In this document: positions 1 to 9,271 of the stretch, in pieces
Position numbering within the stretch: the first letter of the stretch is position 1
Layout of the letters: every line of letters begins with the position of its first letter
DNA from: Candidatus Anaerobutyricum avicola
Lineage (GTDB): Bacteria > Bacillota > Clostridia > Lachnospirales > Lachnospiraceae
Reading direction: 5' to 3'
Length of the DNA stretch: 64,000 nucleotides
NCBI GenBank assembly: GCA_019113845.1
Contig: DXGQ01000009.1
Location: forward strand, 21,189 to 85,188
The notes under the pieces: generated by a model
Database searches by the model: none
Told to the model about the DNA's origin: nothing
The model's input: only the letters and a program-made list of their open reading frames with translations
Made by a program: the position numbers and the translations under genes

Positions 1-23
1 AGCAGCCGCTTTGCGACAGCCCT
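1..23 (-). terminator. Likely terminator hairpin after the mannose PTS operon
   Basis: Read on the minus strand, the bases just after the IID gene can fold as a GGCTGTCGC / GCGGCTGCT stem around an AAA loop, with one mismatch and two G-T pairs. The expected T-run would lie outside the window, so this is a partial view. Confidence 0.4.
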
Positions 24-46
24 ATCATTATCTTTTTATCCGTTGA

Positions 47-958
47 TTACAGAAGTCCGATCACATGTCCTACGATACCAACGATGAATAATCCGATGAT
101 GATGATGATTGGAGAAACGTTTTTCTTCAATAACCACATACAGAGCAGGGTAAGCAGTAATGGTGCAAATCCTGGAATCAGAGAATTCAGGTTGTCCTGT
201 AAAGTTGTGATCTGTTCCGGTGAGAGAGAAAGTCCTGAAGAGAACTGCTCTAAAGCAGTGCGGATGCCTTCTGCTCCTGCAGGCAGGCTCTCCCAGTCAA
301 TGTAAGCACCTTCGCTGAGCTGTACTTTGGAAACAACCGGAGTAAAGTTGATCGTTACCCAACGTTCTACCAGAGAACCAAGTACGAACATACCAAGGAT
401 GGATGCGGTTTTGGTCACTTTCTGAAGCAGACCGCCGGAAAGGTCTTCGGAAATCTTGCTTCCTGCCTTGTAACCAAATTCCTGTGTATACCACATGAAT
501 GCCCAACGGATCACGTTCCATAATACGAAGAATAAAATCGGTCCGAGGATACTTCCGCCCATGGCCAGGGATGCGCCGAGCGCACCGAGCATAGGACGTA
601 CGGTAAACCAGAATACCGGGTCGCCGACACCGGCCAGAGGTCCCATCATACCGACTTTAACACCCTGGATCGCTGCGTCGTCTACCTTTGCGCCGTTTGC
701 TCTTTCTTCTTCCAGAGCAAGGGTAACACCAAGGATAGGTGAAGCCAGATAAGGATGTGTATTAAAGAACTCCAGATGACGTTTTAAAGCCGCCTTCTGA
801 TCTTCTTTATTGGTGTACAGCTTTTTGATCGCAGGGATCATAGCGAAACACCAGCCGCCGTTCTGCATACGTTCATAGTTCCAGGAACCCTGAAGGAAGG
901 TGGAACGCCATGCGACAGCGAGACGATCTTTTTTGGATAATGTAATTTTTTCTGCCAT
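47..958 (-). CDS. manZ: PTS mannose/fructose/sorbose family IID component
   Basis: Membrane subunit IID of a mannose-family phosphotransferase system, which moves a hexose across the membrane together with IIC while IIAB phosphorylates it. The protein starts with a soluble stretch (LSKKDRLAVAWRSTFLQGSWNYERMQ, shown here as its key words RSTFLQ and NYERMQ) that is typical of IID, has the family phrase GPLAGVGDPVFWFT near residue 115, and ends in hydrophobic helices. The start was placed at the ATG at 958, because GGGAGGT sits just before it; a longer frame to 988 would overlap the IIC gene and lacks a ribosome site. About 303 residues is normal for the family. It is the last gene of the IIAB-IIC-IID operon. 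The sugar cannot be told from sequence. Confidence 0.93.
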   Translation of the reverse strand: MAEKITLSKKDRLAVAWRSTFLQGSWNYERMQNGGWCFAMIPAIKKLYTNKEDQKAALKRHLEFFNTHPYLASPILGVTLALEEERANGAKVDDAAIQGVKVGMMGPLAGVGDPVFWFTVRPMLGALGASLAMGGSILGPILFFVLWNVIRWAFMWYTQEFGYKAGSKISEDLSGGLLQKVTKTASILGMFVLGSLVERWVTINFTPVVSKVQLSEGAYIDWESLPAGAEGIRTALEQFSSGLSLSPEQITTLQDNLNSLIPGFAPLLLTLLCMWLLKKNVSPIIIIIGLFIVGIVGHVIGLL

Positions 959-977
959 TTCTATACCTCCCTTACCA

Positions 978-1781
978 TCAATAATCATTCAGGATATCAT
1001 CAAGCGGATCTCCGACGTTTCCGCCACCGCCGCCGTTTCCTGAACCGCCGCTTTCGGATAACTTAATGTAGATGAGTGCCATACAAAGCGCGATCGCACC
1101 AAGGGCAATCAGAGTCAGGTCGGAAATTGCTGCCAGACAGAAACCGATGATGAAGAAAGGCCATACTTCCTTCGTAGCCATCATGTTGATAACCATTGCG
1201 TAACCTACGGCAACAACCATACCACCACCGATAGACATACCGTCTGTCAGCCATGCAGGCATGGACTCCAGGAATCCCTGTACAGTCTCTGTCGGGATTG
1301 CCAGCAGAGCTGCTGCCGGGATCGCGATACGAAGACCCTGCATGATGACAGCGATGATGTGCCATAACTCAACGCCTGCGAAGCTTCCCTTTTCAGCGGC
1401 TGCATCCATACGGTGTGCACATACCACGGAAAGAGTACGAACGATCATTGTTAAGAACAGACCTGCCACTGCCAGCGGGATTGCCACTGCGATGGCAGTA
1501 CCAACGCCGTCTACACCCTGTCCGCCAAGAGCCAGGATGATCGCAGATGCCACGGAAGCAAGCGCAGCATCCGGTGCAACGGCAGCACCAATGTTTGCCC
1601 ATCCAAGAGCGATCATCTGGAGCGTTCCGCCCAGAATGATACCGGCTTCCAGATTGCCGGTAACAAGACCAATTAATGTACAAGCTACCAGCGGCTGATG
1701 GAACTGGAATTCATCCAGAATACCCTCCATACCGGCGAGAAAGGCAACTATTACAACTAAAATGATTGAAATAATTGACAT
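978..1781 (-). CDS. manY: PTS mannose/fructose/sorbose family IIC component
   Basis: Integral membrane channel subunit IIC of the mannose-family PTS. The 267 residues are almost wholly hydrophobic, with a start typical of IIC (MSIISIILVVIVAFLAG) and the phrases QPLVACTLIGLVTG and LGGTLQMIALGW that are diagnostic of the family. AGGAGG precedes the ATG by a normal distance. It lies between IIAB and IID with short gaps, so the three are one transcript. The C-terminus carries an unusual glycine-rich tail (SGGSGNGGGGGNVGD) before the last acidic residues, which most family members lack; this may be a flexible cytoplasmic tail. Confidence 0.93.
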   Translation of the reverse strand: MSIISIILVVIVAFLAGMEGILDEFQFHQPLVACTLIGLVTGNLEAGIILGGTLQMIALGWANIGAAVAPDAALASVASAIILALGGQGVDGVGTAIAVAIPLAVAGLFLTMIVRTLSVVCAHRMDAAAEKGSFAGVELWHIIAVIMQGLRIAIPAAALLAIPTETVQGFLESMPAWLTDGMSIGGGMVVAVGYAMVINMMATKEVWPFFIIGFCLAAISDLTLIALGAIALCMALIYIKLSESGGSGNGGGGGNVGDPLDDILNDY

Positions 1782-1813
1782 ATACTTTTCCTCCTATACT
1801 ATTTCACTGAACT

Positions 1814-2806
1814 CTAGCAGCCAAGCTCAGCTTTTGCTTTTTCGATGATGGCATCCATGTTGTCCTTGGAATCACTAGGAACCTTGCGGACATCGAATGT
1901 GATGCCGAGCTTTTTGAGCTCCTCAAAAGTCTCCACATCTTCTTTTCCTAAAGACAGTACCTTGCTGACAGCCACTTTGCCAACAGAGTGCGCCATGGAA
2001 CCGATGTTCAGCTCTTTGATATCCACGCCGCCCTTGATGGCTGCGAGCGCATCCTGCGGTGTCTCAAAGAGAAGCAGTGCTTTGGTGTTGCCAAAACGAG
2101 GATCCTTGGCTACCTGGATCATCTTGCCGATCGGCACTACGTTTGCCTTTACTCCCGGAGGCGCTGCTTCTGTGATCATGCTCTTACGCAGATTGTCATG
2201 AGCAACACCATCGGATACAACGATGATACGGTTCGGATTGGTGGTCTTGGTCCATGCGGTTGCCACCTGTCCGTGAAGCAGACGGGAGTCGATACGTGCC
2301 AGTACGTATTTGATCTTACCGTCGCCCACTACGGTTCCCTCAGGCAGAGCGCCTGTAGGCTGACCGTCGGAAGCTGCTGCCGCCGCTTTCTTTTCTTCCT
2401 TCGGCTCCAGAGACTCCGGATAAATACGGACGCCTTCTTTTGCGCTGCCGGAAATCTGAACGGCAAGCTCGTGAGCAGTATCCATCATCATACGGGAAGC
2501 GTATGCGTCAATCAGCATCGGAAGATTGAGGCCGGCAACAATAGCCCACTTATCTTCGTGTCCGGCGATAAGACCGTTGGACTGATTGAATGGAGTGCCA
2601 CCCCATAAATCAACAAGGATCAGCACCTGTTCCGGATCTTCAAAGGAGGCAACGGCTTCTTCCATTTTCCTTCTCACATCATCCGGACCTTCGCTCGGCT
2701 GCAGTGTGACCGCTGCCACATTCGGCTGTTCACCGAAAATCATGGACGCTGACTGCAGGATACCCGTAGCAAAATTACCATGGGTTGCAAGAATAATTCC
2801 TACCAT
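1814..2806 (-). CDS. manX: PTS mannose family IIAB fusion (phosphoryl carrier)
   Basis: Cytoplasmic phosphoryl carrier of the mannose-family PTS. Residues 1 to about 135 form the IIA domain with the active His9 in VGIILATHGNFA; an Ala/Glu/Lys-rich linker (about 135-160) leads to the IIB domain, with the active His178 in RIDSRLLHGQVATAW. Phosphate passes from HPr to His9, then to His178, then to the incoming sugar held by IIC and IID. Both active residues are intact. Length (330 residues) matches IIAB fusions. It is the first PTS gene after the PRD regulator at 2851-4773 and is probably controlled by it. Confidence 0.94.
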   Translation of the reverse strand: MVGIILATHGNFATGILQSASMIFGEQPNVAAVTLQPSEGPDDVRRKMEEAVASFEDPEQVLILVDLWGGTPFNQSNGLIAGHEDKWAIVAGLNLPMLIDAYASRMMMDTAHELAVQISGSAKEGVRIYPESLEPKEEKKAAAAASDGQPTGALPEGTVVGDGKIKYVLARIDSRLLHGQVATAWTKTTNPNRIIVVSDGVAHDNLRKSMITEAAPPGVKANVVPIGKMIQVAKDPRFGNTKALLLFETPQDALAAIKGGVDIKELNIGSMAHSVGKVAVSKVLSLGKEDVETFEELKKLGITFDVRKVPSDSKDNMDAIIEKAKAELGC

Positions 2807-2850
2807 TTGTTAATCACATCCTTTCTCTCCTGTTAGAAATCATTCAATAT

Positions 2851-4773
2851 CTATCTCAAAATTTGAAAAATTTGAAACAGTCTCTGTCTGAATACCTCAT
2901 CCGGCAGAGAATTCTCCGCCTGAAGCTTTCTGATCTTTTCCTCCACATCCGGACTGGCAAGCACCCGGTAGAAGGTATGAAAGGTCATCGGTCTGACCTT
3001 CAACACATCGGCAGACGCAGCAAAGAGAAACGCGCAGTACACCTTCGCTCCATCCCAGTCCAGCGGACTCTTCATCCTGCCGATCACCAGTCTCGTGGAA
3101 TCCACCAGAGACGGATTCCCGTGCGGCATGGCAATGTGGCACATACTGGTCGGGGAGATCTCCTCCCGCTCCAGCACACTCTGCAGATATCCTTCTGCCA
3201 CATATCCTTCCTCCGCCAGCGGACGAACCATCGCCTCAATGGCCGACAAAACGTTCCGGGCGTCTATGGGCACGATGATTGCCTCCAGAATATTCATTTT
3301 CAAAAGGCGGGTCACCTGAATCTCCCGGATACACTCGCTGACCTTCTTGATCTCCCGCTCCGGAAGAGCCATGGAGATATACACCACCGGCAGCTCTGTC
3401 CTTATCAGCCGCTCTGTGGTCACGATACAGTCGCAGTCCACCTTATCCTGCTGGGAAAACTCCTGAAGAGAATACATCTCGGTCACCTTCACATCGGCGA
3501 TCCTGCGCTCCAGCTTCGACTGAATGAGCCGCGCCGCCGCCGCGCCGAAATGACACACGATCACGATCCGTGTCTTTTCCTCCCGGTCTTTGATCCTCTC
3601 TATGGCCGCCTGAAAATGGATTGCCAGATAAATGAGGTCGTTATCCTTCATGGACAGATTATAAATATCAGAAATGTAATCCGCCGCGATGGCCGCCATC
3701 TCAAATCCAAAAGGATACTGACGCTTCATGGAAGTGATCATATAAAAATCCGACTCCACTTCCATACTGCTGCCCCGCAGCACTGAGGTGTACAGGTGAC
3801 CGGAGAGTCCCTGTATCAGCTCTTCATCCTGACTCAAATCTATCTGAAGTCTCTCTTTGATGCCATGAAGAATCTCCCGGACCGGACTGGACATTTTCTC
3901 CATGATCTGTTCCCCGTCATTGATCTTCTGCTTACGCAGAGACAAAAGAAGAAAATACAGATGCCGGACCTCCTCTTCCGAATCAGGAAGACGCAGCCTG
4001 CGGCAGAGTTCTCCAATCCAGGCGAGCAGCCCCTCAAATTCGATCTCGTCCAGGTATTCCTGCTCCCGGTTGTTCGGTCTTTCCGGATTATCGCTGTCCG
4101 CATGACGTGCCAAAAACAGCACATATAAAAATATCTGCTGCAGGGATTCATCCGTAAAGCGAAACCATTCCAGATGTCCGAACATCTGAAGCGCTTCCTT
4201 CGCCCGTCTCATCTGGTTCTTTGTAAAATAGTCCAGAATCGGGAAATGCAGTTCATGGAACTGCCGAAGCGCCGCCTCATAGTCCTCTCCATACAGATAT
4301 GGAAACAAAATCTTGACAAAGAGCGCCCGTCTTTTATCCTGCGGCCCCGCATAGCGGATGCCATAATGTCTCTGCGACTGGATATCATCGGGATACTTCT
4401 TCATAATGGCGGACAACTGCTTCTCCGCGTAGGACTTGCTCACCAGAAGCTGGTCGGCAATATCCTGGATAATCAGAAAATTATCATGGAGCGTGAGCAA
4501 CAGAAGAAACCGCCTCTCAAACTCCAGCTCAAAACGGGGGATGCTCATGTTCAGTACATCGATAAACTTCTCCCGCCCGTGAATCCGTACCTGGTTTCCG
4601 GACAGGAACTGAATCGTGACGCCGTATTCCTCCATCTCCTCCGATAAATCTCTGAGATGATTCCTGAGAGTCTTCACGGACACTTCCAGATAATCGGCCA
4701 TGGCGTCAAGCTCCACTTCCGCGTAATCCTTCAGATATCCGAGTATTTCCATATCTCGTTTTGTAAACTTCAT
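2851..4773 (-). CDS. PRD-containing PTS transcriptional regulator (BglG/MtlR/LicR-type)
   Basis: A 640-residue sugar-PTS regulator. The order of parts is an N-terminal helix-turn-helix (about 1-55, with DAMADYLEVSVKTLRNHL), a second HTH (about 95-125, IQDIADQLLVSKSYAEKQL), two PTS regulation domains (about 170-390, second with HLYTSV and AIHFQAAI), a IIB-like domain with a Cys in IVIVCHFGAA (about 400-480), and a C-terminal fructose-type IIA domain with the phospho-accepting His551 in HIAMPHGNP. Such proteins sense the phosphorylation state of the PTS and usually activate their neighbour operon. It sits directly upstream of manXYZ with a 44-bp gap. The classic manXYZ regulator in Firmicutes is the sigma-54 type LevR; this protein has no AAA domain, so it is a different class. 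Confidence 0.88.
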   Translation of the reverse strand: MKFTKRDMEILGYLKDYAEVELDAMADYLEVSVKTLRNHLRDLSEEMEEYGVTIQFLSGNQVRIHGREKFIDVLNMSIPRFELEFERRFLLLLTLHDNFLIIQDIADQLLVSKSYAEKQLSAIMKKYPDDIQSQRHYGIRYAGPQDKRRALFVKILFPYLYGEDYEAALRQFHELHFPILDYFTKNQMRRAKEALQMFGHLEWFRFTDESLQQIFLYVLFLARHADSDNPERPNNREQEYLDEIEFEGLLAWIGELCRRLRLPDSEEEVRHLYFLLLSLRKQKINDGEQIMEKMSSPVREILHGIKERLQIDLSQDEELIQGLSGHLYTSVLRGSSMEVESDFYMITSMKRQYPFGFEMAAIAADYISDIYNLSMKDNDLIYLAIHFQAAIERIKDREEKTRIVIVCHFGAAAARLIQSKLERRIADVKVTEMYSLQEFSQQDKVDCDCIVTTERLIRTELPVVYISMALPEREIKKVSECIREIQVTRLLKMNILEAIIVPIDARNVLSAIEAMVRPLAEEGYVAEGYLQSVLEREEISPTSMCHIAMPHGNPSLVDSTRLVIGRMKSPLDWDGAKVYCAFLFAASADVLKVRPMTFHTFYRVLASPDVEEKIRKLQAENSLPDEVFRQRLFQIFQILR

Positions 4774-4872
4774 GACCTCACATCACCTCTCCAATTTAAC
4801 AGAAATGTTCGTAAGATAAAACTCATTGTTTTTTCTTTCTCTGACAAAAACATGTGCTTAACTTACAAATTT

Positions 4873-4901
4873 ATTTCATCATAATTACGATTTTTTTGCA
4901 A
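4873..4901 (-). promoter_or_regulatory. Candidate promoter for the PTS regulator-manXYZ operon
   Basis: On the minus strand TTGCAA, 17 bases, then TGAAAT, each box matching the vegetative consensus at four of six positions. It lies between the fructose-PTS terminator and the regulator gene. The region is so AT-rich that chance matches are likely. Confidence 0.35.
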
Positions 4902-4921
4902 GCTTTTTTTCACATTTTTTG

Positions 4922-4962
4922 CAAAAAAGTGAGAGTTTTTTTTTATTTTTTTCAGACTCTCA
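4922..4962 (-). terminator. Intrinsic terminator after the fructose-family PTS genes
   Basis: Minus-strand stem TGAGAGT / ACTCTCA with an A-rich loop of 19 bases, followed by CTTTTTTG. It lies 25 bases after the stop of the IIBC gene and separates that operon from the regulator-manXYZ operon. Confidence 0.7.
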
Positions 4963-4986
4963 TGGCATTTTTTCAGGAAAGAATCC

Positions 4987-6399
4987 TCATCGGCTTTTCT
5001 TTTTGAGGAAAAGCACCATGGCGGTGGAAACCGCCGTCCCGGCGAATATGCAGAGCAAGTAAAGCATCAGATGGTTCGTCGCTCCGAGAAAGCCCACGAT
5101 AGGACCTCCGTGCGGCGCTGCCGAGGTGACCCCTGTGAGCGCTGCCGCCGCTCCCGCCACAGCGGAACCGGTGACAACAGAAGGAATCACATGCTTCGGG
5201 TCCGACGTTGCAAAAGGGATCGCCCCCTCACTGATGCCCAGAATCCCCATCAGTACAGTATAGATTCCCATTCCCCTCTCCTCGCCGGAAAAACGGCTGA
5301 CCCCGATCATCGCCGCCACCCCCATGGAAAGGGGCGCGACTGCGATGGAAGAGGATGCGATGCCCATGATCCGGAGATTACCCTCCGCGATGGAAGCCAC
5401 ACCGAAGAAGAACGCCATTTTATTGATCGGCCCTCCCATATCCACCCCGATCATGGCGCCGAGTACCAGACCGAGCAGGAGCGCCGTCGAGGAACTGTCC
5501 GCCAGATAGACGAGCAAACTGTTCAGACTCCGCATAAGGGAGGCGATGGGCTGCCCTAAAACAAAAATAAAAAGAACCGACACAAGGCTGACGCCGGAGA
5601 GCGGAATGATAAAGATGGGCATCATCGGCTTTAACGCCTTCGGCGTCTTCCAGGTATTCATCCACCGGACCAGGTATCCTACGACATAGCCCACCACGAT
5701 GCATCCCAGAAAGCCGGTCCCCTCCCCGGTTCCCAAAAGCTCCCCGTTCGTCACGATCATCGCCCCGATCATCGCCGGCGCCAGCGCTGCCCTTCCCGCA
5801 ATGGAAAAGGCGAGGAAGCCAGACAGGATCGGATACATCAATTCAAAAGCCAGATAACCGATCTTATGCACCTTGTCCCAGAATACCGAATTAATAAACA
5901 GACCGGAAGAGGAACTCTCCCCGGCAAAGGACTGCGCCAGCGCGATAAAAAGACCGCCCACTACCACAAAGGGGATCATGTAAGAGGCCCCGTTCATCAG
6001 CTGCCGCAGCATCTCCGACTGCTCTCTTCCTTTTTCCGCAGAAAAAGAAAATACCGGCGTTCTCCCTTCTTCAGGAAACGCCGGCGCCATCACTTCTGCC
6101 TTTTCTTCCATATCCCGAAATATCTTCTCCGTATCCCGCAGAACCGGTTTGATGGGCGTCCGGAACACCTTTTTTCCGACAAAACGTTCCGTTCCGTCCA
6201 CGGCGATATCCGCAGCGATGATGACATAATCCGCTTCCTCGATTTCTCTGTCCGTAAGCATATTTTCCGTTCCCTGTGACCCCTGGGTCTCCACGTACAT
6301 TTCATGTCCCAGTTTTTTCCCCGTCACCTCCAGACGTTCCGCCGCCATATAGGTATGGGCGATGCCCGTGGGACATTTGGTAACGCCCGCGATCTTCAC
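4987..6399 (-). CDS. PTS fructose family IIBC component
   Basis: Membrane PTS permease with a fused IIB domain. Residues 1 to about 100 are fructose-type IIB with the active Cys9 in KCPTGIAHTYMAAE; a linker leads to the IIC domain (about 125-470) with many hydrophobic helices and family phrases FVVVGGLFIALAQ and GPINKMAFFFGVA. The start is GTG with AGGAGG seven bases upstream; no ATG fits. The IIA partner is encoded immediately upstream in transcription. Substrate is probably fructose or a related hexose or polyol, which the sequence cannot decide. The terminator at 4922-4962 ends the unit. Confidence 0.92.
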   Translation of the reverse strand: MKIAGVTKCPTGIAHTYMAAERLEVTGKKLGHEMYVETQGSQGTENMLTDREIEEADYVIIAADIAVDGTERFVGKKVFRTPIKPVLRDTEKIFRDMEEKAEVMAPAFPEEGRTPVFSFSAEKGREQSEMLRQLMNGASYMIPFVVVGGLFIALAQSFAGESSSSGLFINSVFWDKVHKIGYLAFELMYPILSGFLAFSIAGRAALAPAMIGAMIVTNGELLGTGEGTGFLGCIVVGYVVGYLVRWMNTWKTPKALKPMMPIFIIPLSGVSLVSVLFIFVLGQPIASLMRSLNSLLVYLADSSSTALLLGLVLGAMIGVDMGGPINKMAFFFGVASIAEGNLRIMGIASSSIAVAPLSMGVAAMIGVSRFSGEERGMGIYTVLMGILGISEGAIPFATSDPKHVIPSVVTGSAVAGAAAALTGVTSAAPHGGPIVGFLGATNHLMLYLLCIFAGTAVSTAMVLFLKKKSR

Positions 6400-6410
6400 T
6401 GCATTTCCTC

Positions 6411-6860
6411 CTATCTCATCTCACGCATCATATAATAGTAAAGCTGCGACCGGTTTCTGCACAGTCTGAGTCCTTCGACAAATTTTTCATTCATCAGTTT
6501 CCGCGCCAGCATGGCAAGCATCGGAAGATGGCTGTCCTGCTCCGGCTCCGCCGGCGTCACAGCGACCACAGCCAGATCTACCGGCTGCCCGTCCACTGCC
6601 TCCCATTCGACCGGCACGGCAAAACGGACCAGCGCAAATACCGGCTCCGTAAGTCCCCGGACTCTGGCATGCGGGATGGCAATGCCGTCCCCAAAACCCG
6701 TGGAATACATGTTCTCTCTTTCCTGAAATGCCTGAAACAGGAGAACTTCCCGGGCCACGTTTTTCTTTGCGCACAGATGACTGATAACCTTTAACGCCTC
6801 TTCCTTGGAGCGAACTTCTATTCCGTCAAAAATCATATCTGGTCTCACCATGGTGTTCAC
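6411..6860 (-). CDS. PTS fructose family IIA component
   Basis: Single-domain fructose/mannitol-type IIA (PTS_EIIA_2) of 149 residues. The active histidine is about residue 64 in GDGIAIPHARV. It accepts phosphate from HPr and hands it to the Cys of the IIBC protein encoded 11 bases downstream. Start choice is open: GTG at 6860 has a purine-rich AAAGGGGGCGG at a reasonable distance, while ATG at 6851 has none. It begins only about 30 bases after azlD, so it may be co-transcribed with the pur-azl genes as well as from its own start. Confidence 0.9.
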   Translation of the reverse strand: MNTMVRPDMIFDGIEVRSKEEALKVISHLCAKKNVAREVLLFQAFQERENMYSTGFGDGIAIPHARVRGLTEPVFALVRFAVPVEWEAVDGQPVDLAVVAVTPAEPEQDSHLPMLAMLARKLMNEKFVEGLRLCRNRSQLYYYMMREMR

Positions 6861-6890
6861 TGTCTGTCCGCCCCCTTTTTATGGATATAT

Positions 6891-7208
6891 TTACAAGATA
6901 TTTATGATAAGTTCCGCAATCAGCACTGCCGCGCAGGCTCCCGCCGCCACGATGATAAGACTCTGGCGGCGAAATGCCAGCCATACGGCCACGATCAGTC
7001 CCGCCACAGCGGAAACGAGCGTCCCGGTGGCCTGCAGGATGGCCGGAAATGTCATCGCCGCCAGGACAGTATAAGGAATATAATATAAAAATGAATTCAG
7101 CATCCGGTTCTTTATTTTTTTCTTCACCAGAACAAGTGGGATGACCCGGATCAGATAAGTGACTCCTGCCATCACGATCAGATACGGCAGAAATTCCATA
7201 AAATCCAT
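6891..7208 (-). CDS. azlD: AzlD-family branched-chain amino acid export subunit
   Basis: Small membrane protein of about 105 residues with four hydrophobic segments (for example LIVMAGVTYLIRVIPLVLVKK near the start), the form of AzlD, partner of AzlC in export of branched-chain amino acids and their analogues. The reading frame is open up to 7241, where GTG overlaps the azlC stop, but AAGGAGG lies eight bases before the ATG at 7208, so that start was chosen. The pair is tightly coupled to purD upstream, which suggests co-expression with nucleotide synthesis genes rather than a known functional link. Confidence 0.85.
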   Translation of the reverse strand: MDFMEFLPYLIVMAGVTYLIRVIPLVLVKKKIKNRMLNSFLYYIPYTVLAAMTFPAILQATGTLVSAVAGLIVAVWLAFRRQSLIIVAAGACAAVLIAELIINIL

Positions 7209-7237
7209 CTGCGCTCCCTCCTTCACAAACTGATTTT

Positions 7238-7984
7238 TCACTGCGCTTCTTCCACAGGGAAGAACACCGCCCCCACTGCCGAGGCGATGACTGCGCAGAG
7301 GATGATCGCAAATCCGCTGGAGATCCCGGCAAACGCCGGCACAAAGTTAAGCAGAACGCTGATGGCGACTGCCAGAAGCACCGTAATGCAGACGTGCCTG
7401 TCCTCCACTGATTTTGGCACAAATACGGCGATAAACATGCCGTAAAGCGCCACGCCCAGCGCATTGGTGAGAATCTCCGGAAGGATGTTTCCGAGAAAGG
7501 CCCCGAGGAAAGTACCTGCCGTCCATCCCGCAACGGGCAGGAGCATCAGTCCGCCAAAATAGCCTTTTCGCACCGGTCCCTCGCTCTGGATCGCCGCCGC
7601 AAAAATCTCATCGGTGACGCCATAACCGAGGATCCACCGCCAGATACCGTGAACGTCCTCGTCCACTTTCTGAGAAAGCGCAATGGACATGAGCATATAC
7701 CGGGCATTGATCACAAGCTGCGTCACTGCTGTCTCCAGAAGACTTCCCGCCTGCGCAATGACCGTCAACCCGGCAAACTGCCCGGCGGAGGTCAGATTGG
7801 TGAGCGAGATCAGTGTTGCTTCCAGAACCGTGCATCCGCTGTCCACCGCCAGAATGCCAAAAGCGAAGGATACGGCAAAATAGCCCAGACAAATGGGGAT
7901 TCCGTCACGGAGTCCCCTTTTGAAATCGCTGTGCTTTTTTCCGGCCGCCTGTTCCCATCCCACGGATGGCTTTGCCGACGTCAT
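7238..7984 (-). CDS. azlC: AzlC-family branched-chain amino acid permease
   Basis: Integral membrane protein of about 248 residues, larger partner of the AzlCD exporter. The family signature is visible early (RDGIPICLGYFAVSFAFGILA, in two parts: GIPICLGYF and SFAFGILA) and again in LTNLTSAGQFAGL and ELVINARYMLMS-like QLVINARYMLMS. The frame opens at a GTG at 7990 overlapping the purD stop, but the GAGG of the purD end suits the ATG at 7984. The gene is translationally coupled to purD. Confidence 0.87.
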   Translation of the reverse strand: MTSAKPSVGWEQAAGKKHSDFKRGLRDGIPICLGYFAVSFAFGILAVDSGCTVLEATLISLTNLTSAGQFAGLTVIAQAGSLLETAVTQLVINARYMLMSIALSQKVDEDVHGIWRWILGYGVTDEIFAAAIQSEGPVRKGYFGGLMLLPVAGWTAGTFLGAFLGNILPEILTNALGVALYGMFIAVFVPKSVEDRHVCITVLLAVAISVLLNFVPAFAGISSGFAIILCAVIASAVGAVFFPVEEAQ

Positions 7985-7986
7985 GC

Positions 7987-9258
7987 TCACGCCTCGTCGA
8001 TGGCTTTGCCGATGTCATGCCGCATGTACTTGTTCGCAAAGTTCACCCACTCGGTAGCAGCGTAGGCATTTTTTCTCGCCTCTTTCAGGTCTGCTCCCTT
8101 GGCAGTGATGCCAAGCACCCGGCCGCCGTTGGTGACGATGCCTTTATCGGTCATTTTGGTACCGGCATGGAAACAATAATATCCGTCCTTATCTTTGAAG
8201 TTCTCCAGACCTTCAATGACAAAACCTTTCTCATAGGAAACCGGATACCCGTCAGAAGCCAGTACAACGCAGACTGCCGCATTGTCCTCAAACTGCAGGT
8301 CAATCTCATCCAGTCGTCCGTCGATGCAGGCTTCCATCACGTCAATGATATCGTTTTTCATCCTCGGCAGCACAACCTGCGCCTCCGGGTCGCCGAAGCG
8401 GGCATTGTATTCCAGCACCTTCGGACCGTCTTCGGTGAGCATCAGACCGGTAAAGAGCACGCCCACGAACGGACGTCCTTCCGCTGCCATGGCGTCCATG
8501 GTCGGCTGATAAATGTGTTTTTCACAGAAGTCCTGCACTTCTTTTGTATAAAACGGGCTCGGAGAGAAGGTTCCCATACCGCCGGTGTTCAGTCCGGTAT
8601 CTCCGTCCCCGGCTCTCTTGTGATCCTGGGCGCTGGTCATACATTTAACCGTTTTTCCGTCGCAGAAAGCCAGAACGGATACTTCTCTTCCCGTCATAAA
8701 CTCTTCAATGACCATCTTGTTGCCGGCATCGCCAAACTTCTTCTCCTCCATGATGGTCTTAACGCCTTCTTTTGCTTCCTCCAGCGTATTGCAGATGAGC
8801 ACGCCTTTGCCGAGAGCCAGTCCGTCCGCCTTCAGCACGATCGGCATTTTGGCAGTCTCCAGATAAGCGAGGGCTTCTTCTTTGGAAGTAAAGTTCTCGT
8901 AGGCTGCCGTCGGAATGTGGTATTTCTTCATCAGATCCTTGGAAAATGCTTTGGAGCCCTCGATGATCGCCGCATTTTTACGCGGACCGAAGACACGCAG
9001 TCCTTCTGCCTCAAAGACATCCACAATACCGCCCACCAGCGGGTCGTCCATTCCGATGATCGTCAGGTCGATCGCATTTTCTTTTGCGAACGCCGCCAGT
9101 TTTTCAAACTCCATGGCTCCGATATCCACGCATTCCGCGTACTCCGCGATGCCTGCATTTCCCGGCGCACAGTAAATCTTATCGACTTTATCACTCTTGG
9201 CAACTGCCCACGCGATGGCATGTTCTCTTCCGCCGCTTCCAACTATTAATACTTTCAT
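7987..9258 (-). CDS. purD: Phosphoribosylamine-glycine ligase
   Basis: GAR synthetase, second step of purine synthesis: joins glycine to phosphoribosylamine using ATP. The start MKVLIVGSGGREHAIAW is the family N-terminus. ATP-grasp features follow, including VLKADGLALGKGV (about 130-145) and GVLFTGLMLT with EYNARFGDPEAQVVLPR (about 280-310), which binds metal and nucleotide. Length of 423 residues is standard. GGGAGGACGCAGG precedes the ATG. It is the last pur gene of the purE-purM-purN-purD run and overlaps the frame of azlC. Confidence 0.97.
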   Translation of the reverse strand: MKVLIVGSGGREHAIAWAVAKSDKVDKIYCAPGNAGIAEYAECVDIGAMEFEKLAAFAKENAIDLTIIGMDDPLVGGIVDVFEAEGLRVFGPRKNAAIIEGSKAFSKDLMKKYHIPTAAYENFTSKEEALAYLETAKMPIVLKADGLALGKGVLICNTLEEAKEGVKTIMEEKKFGDAGNKMVIEEFMTGREVSVLAFCDGKTVKCMTSAQDHKRAGDGDTGLNTGGMGTFSPSPFYTKEVQDFCEKHIYQPTMDAMAAEGRPFVGVLFTGLMLTEDGPKVLEYNARFGDPEAQVVLPRMKNDIIDVMEACIDGRLDEIDLQFEDNAAVCVVLASDGYPVSYEKGFVIEGLENFKDKDGYYCFHAGTKMTDKGIVTNGGRVLGITAKGADLKEARKNAYAATEWVNFANKYMRHDIGKAIDEA

Positions 9259-9271
9259 CCTGCGTCCTCCC

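Noticed and set aside
7966..9249. 427-residue plus-strand open frame opposite purD
   Set aside because: It is the mirror of a fully recognisable purD and its product has no recognisable content; long antisense frames are a side effect of GC-biased third positions in this genome.
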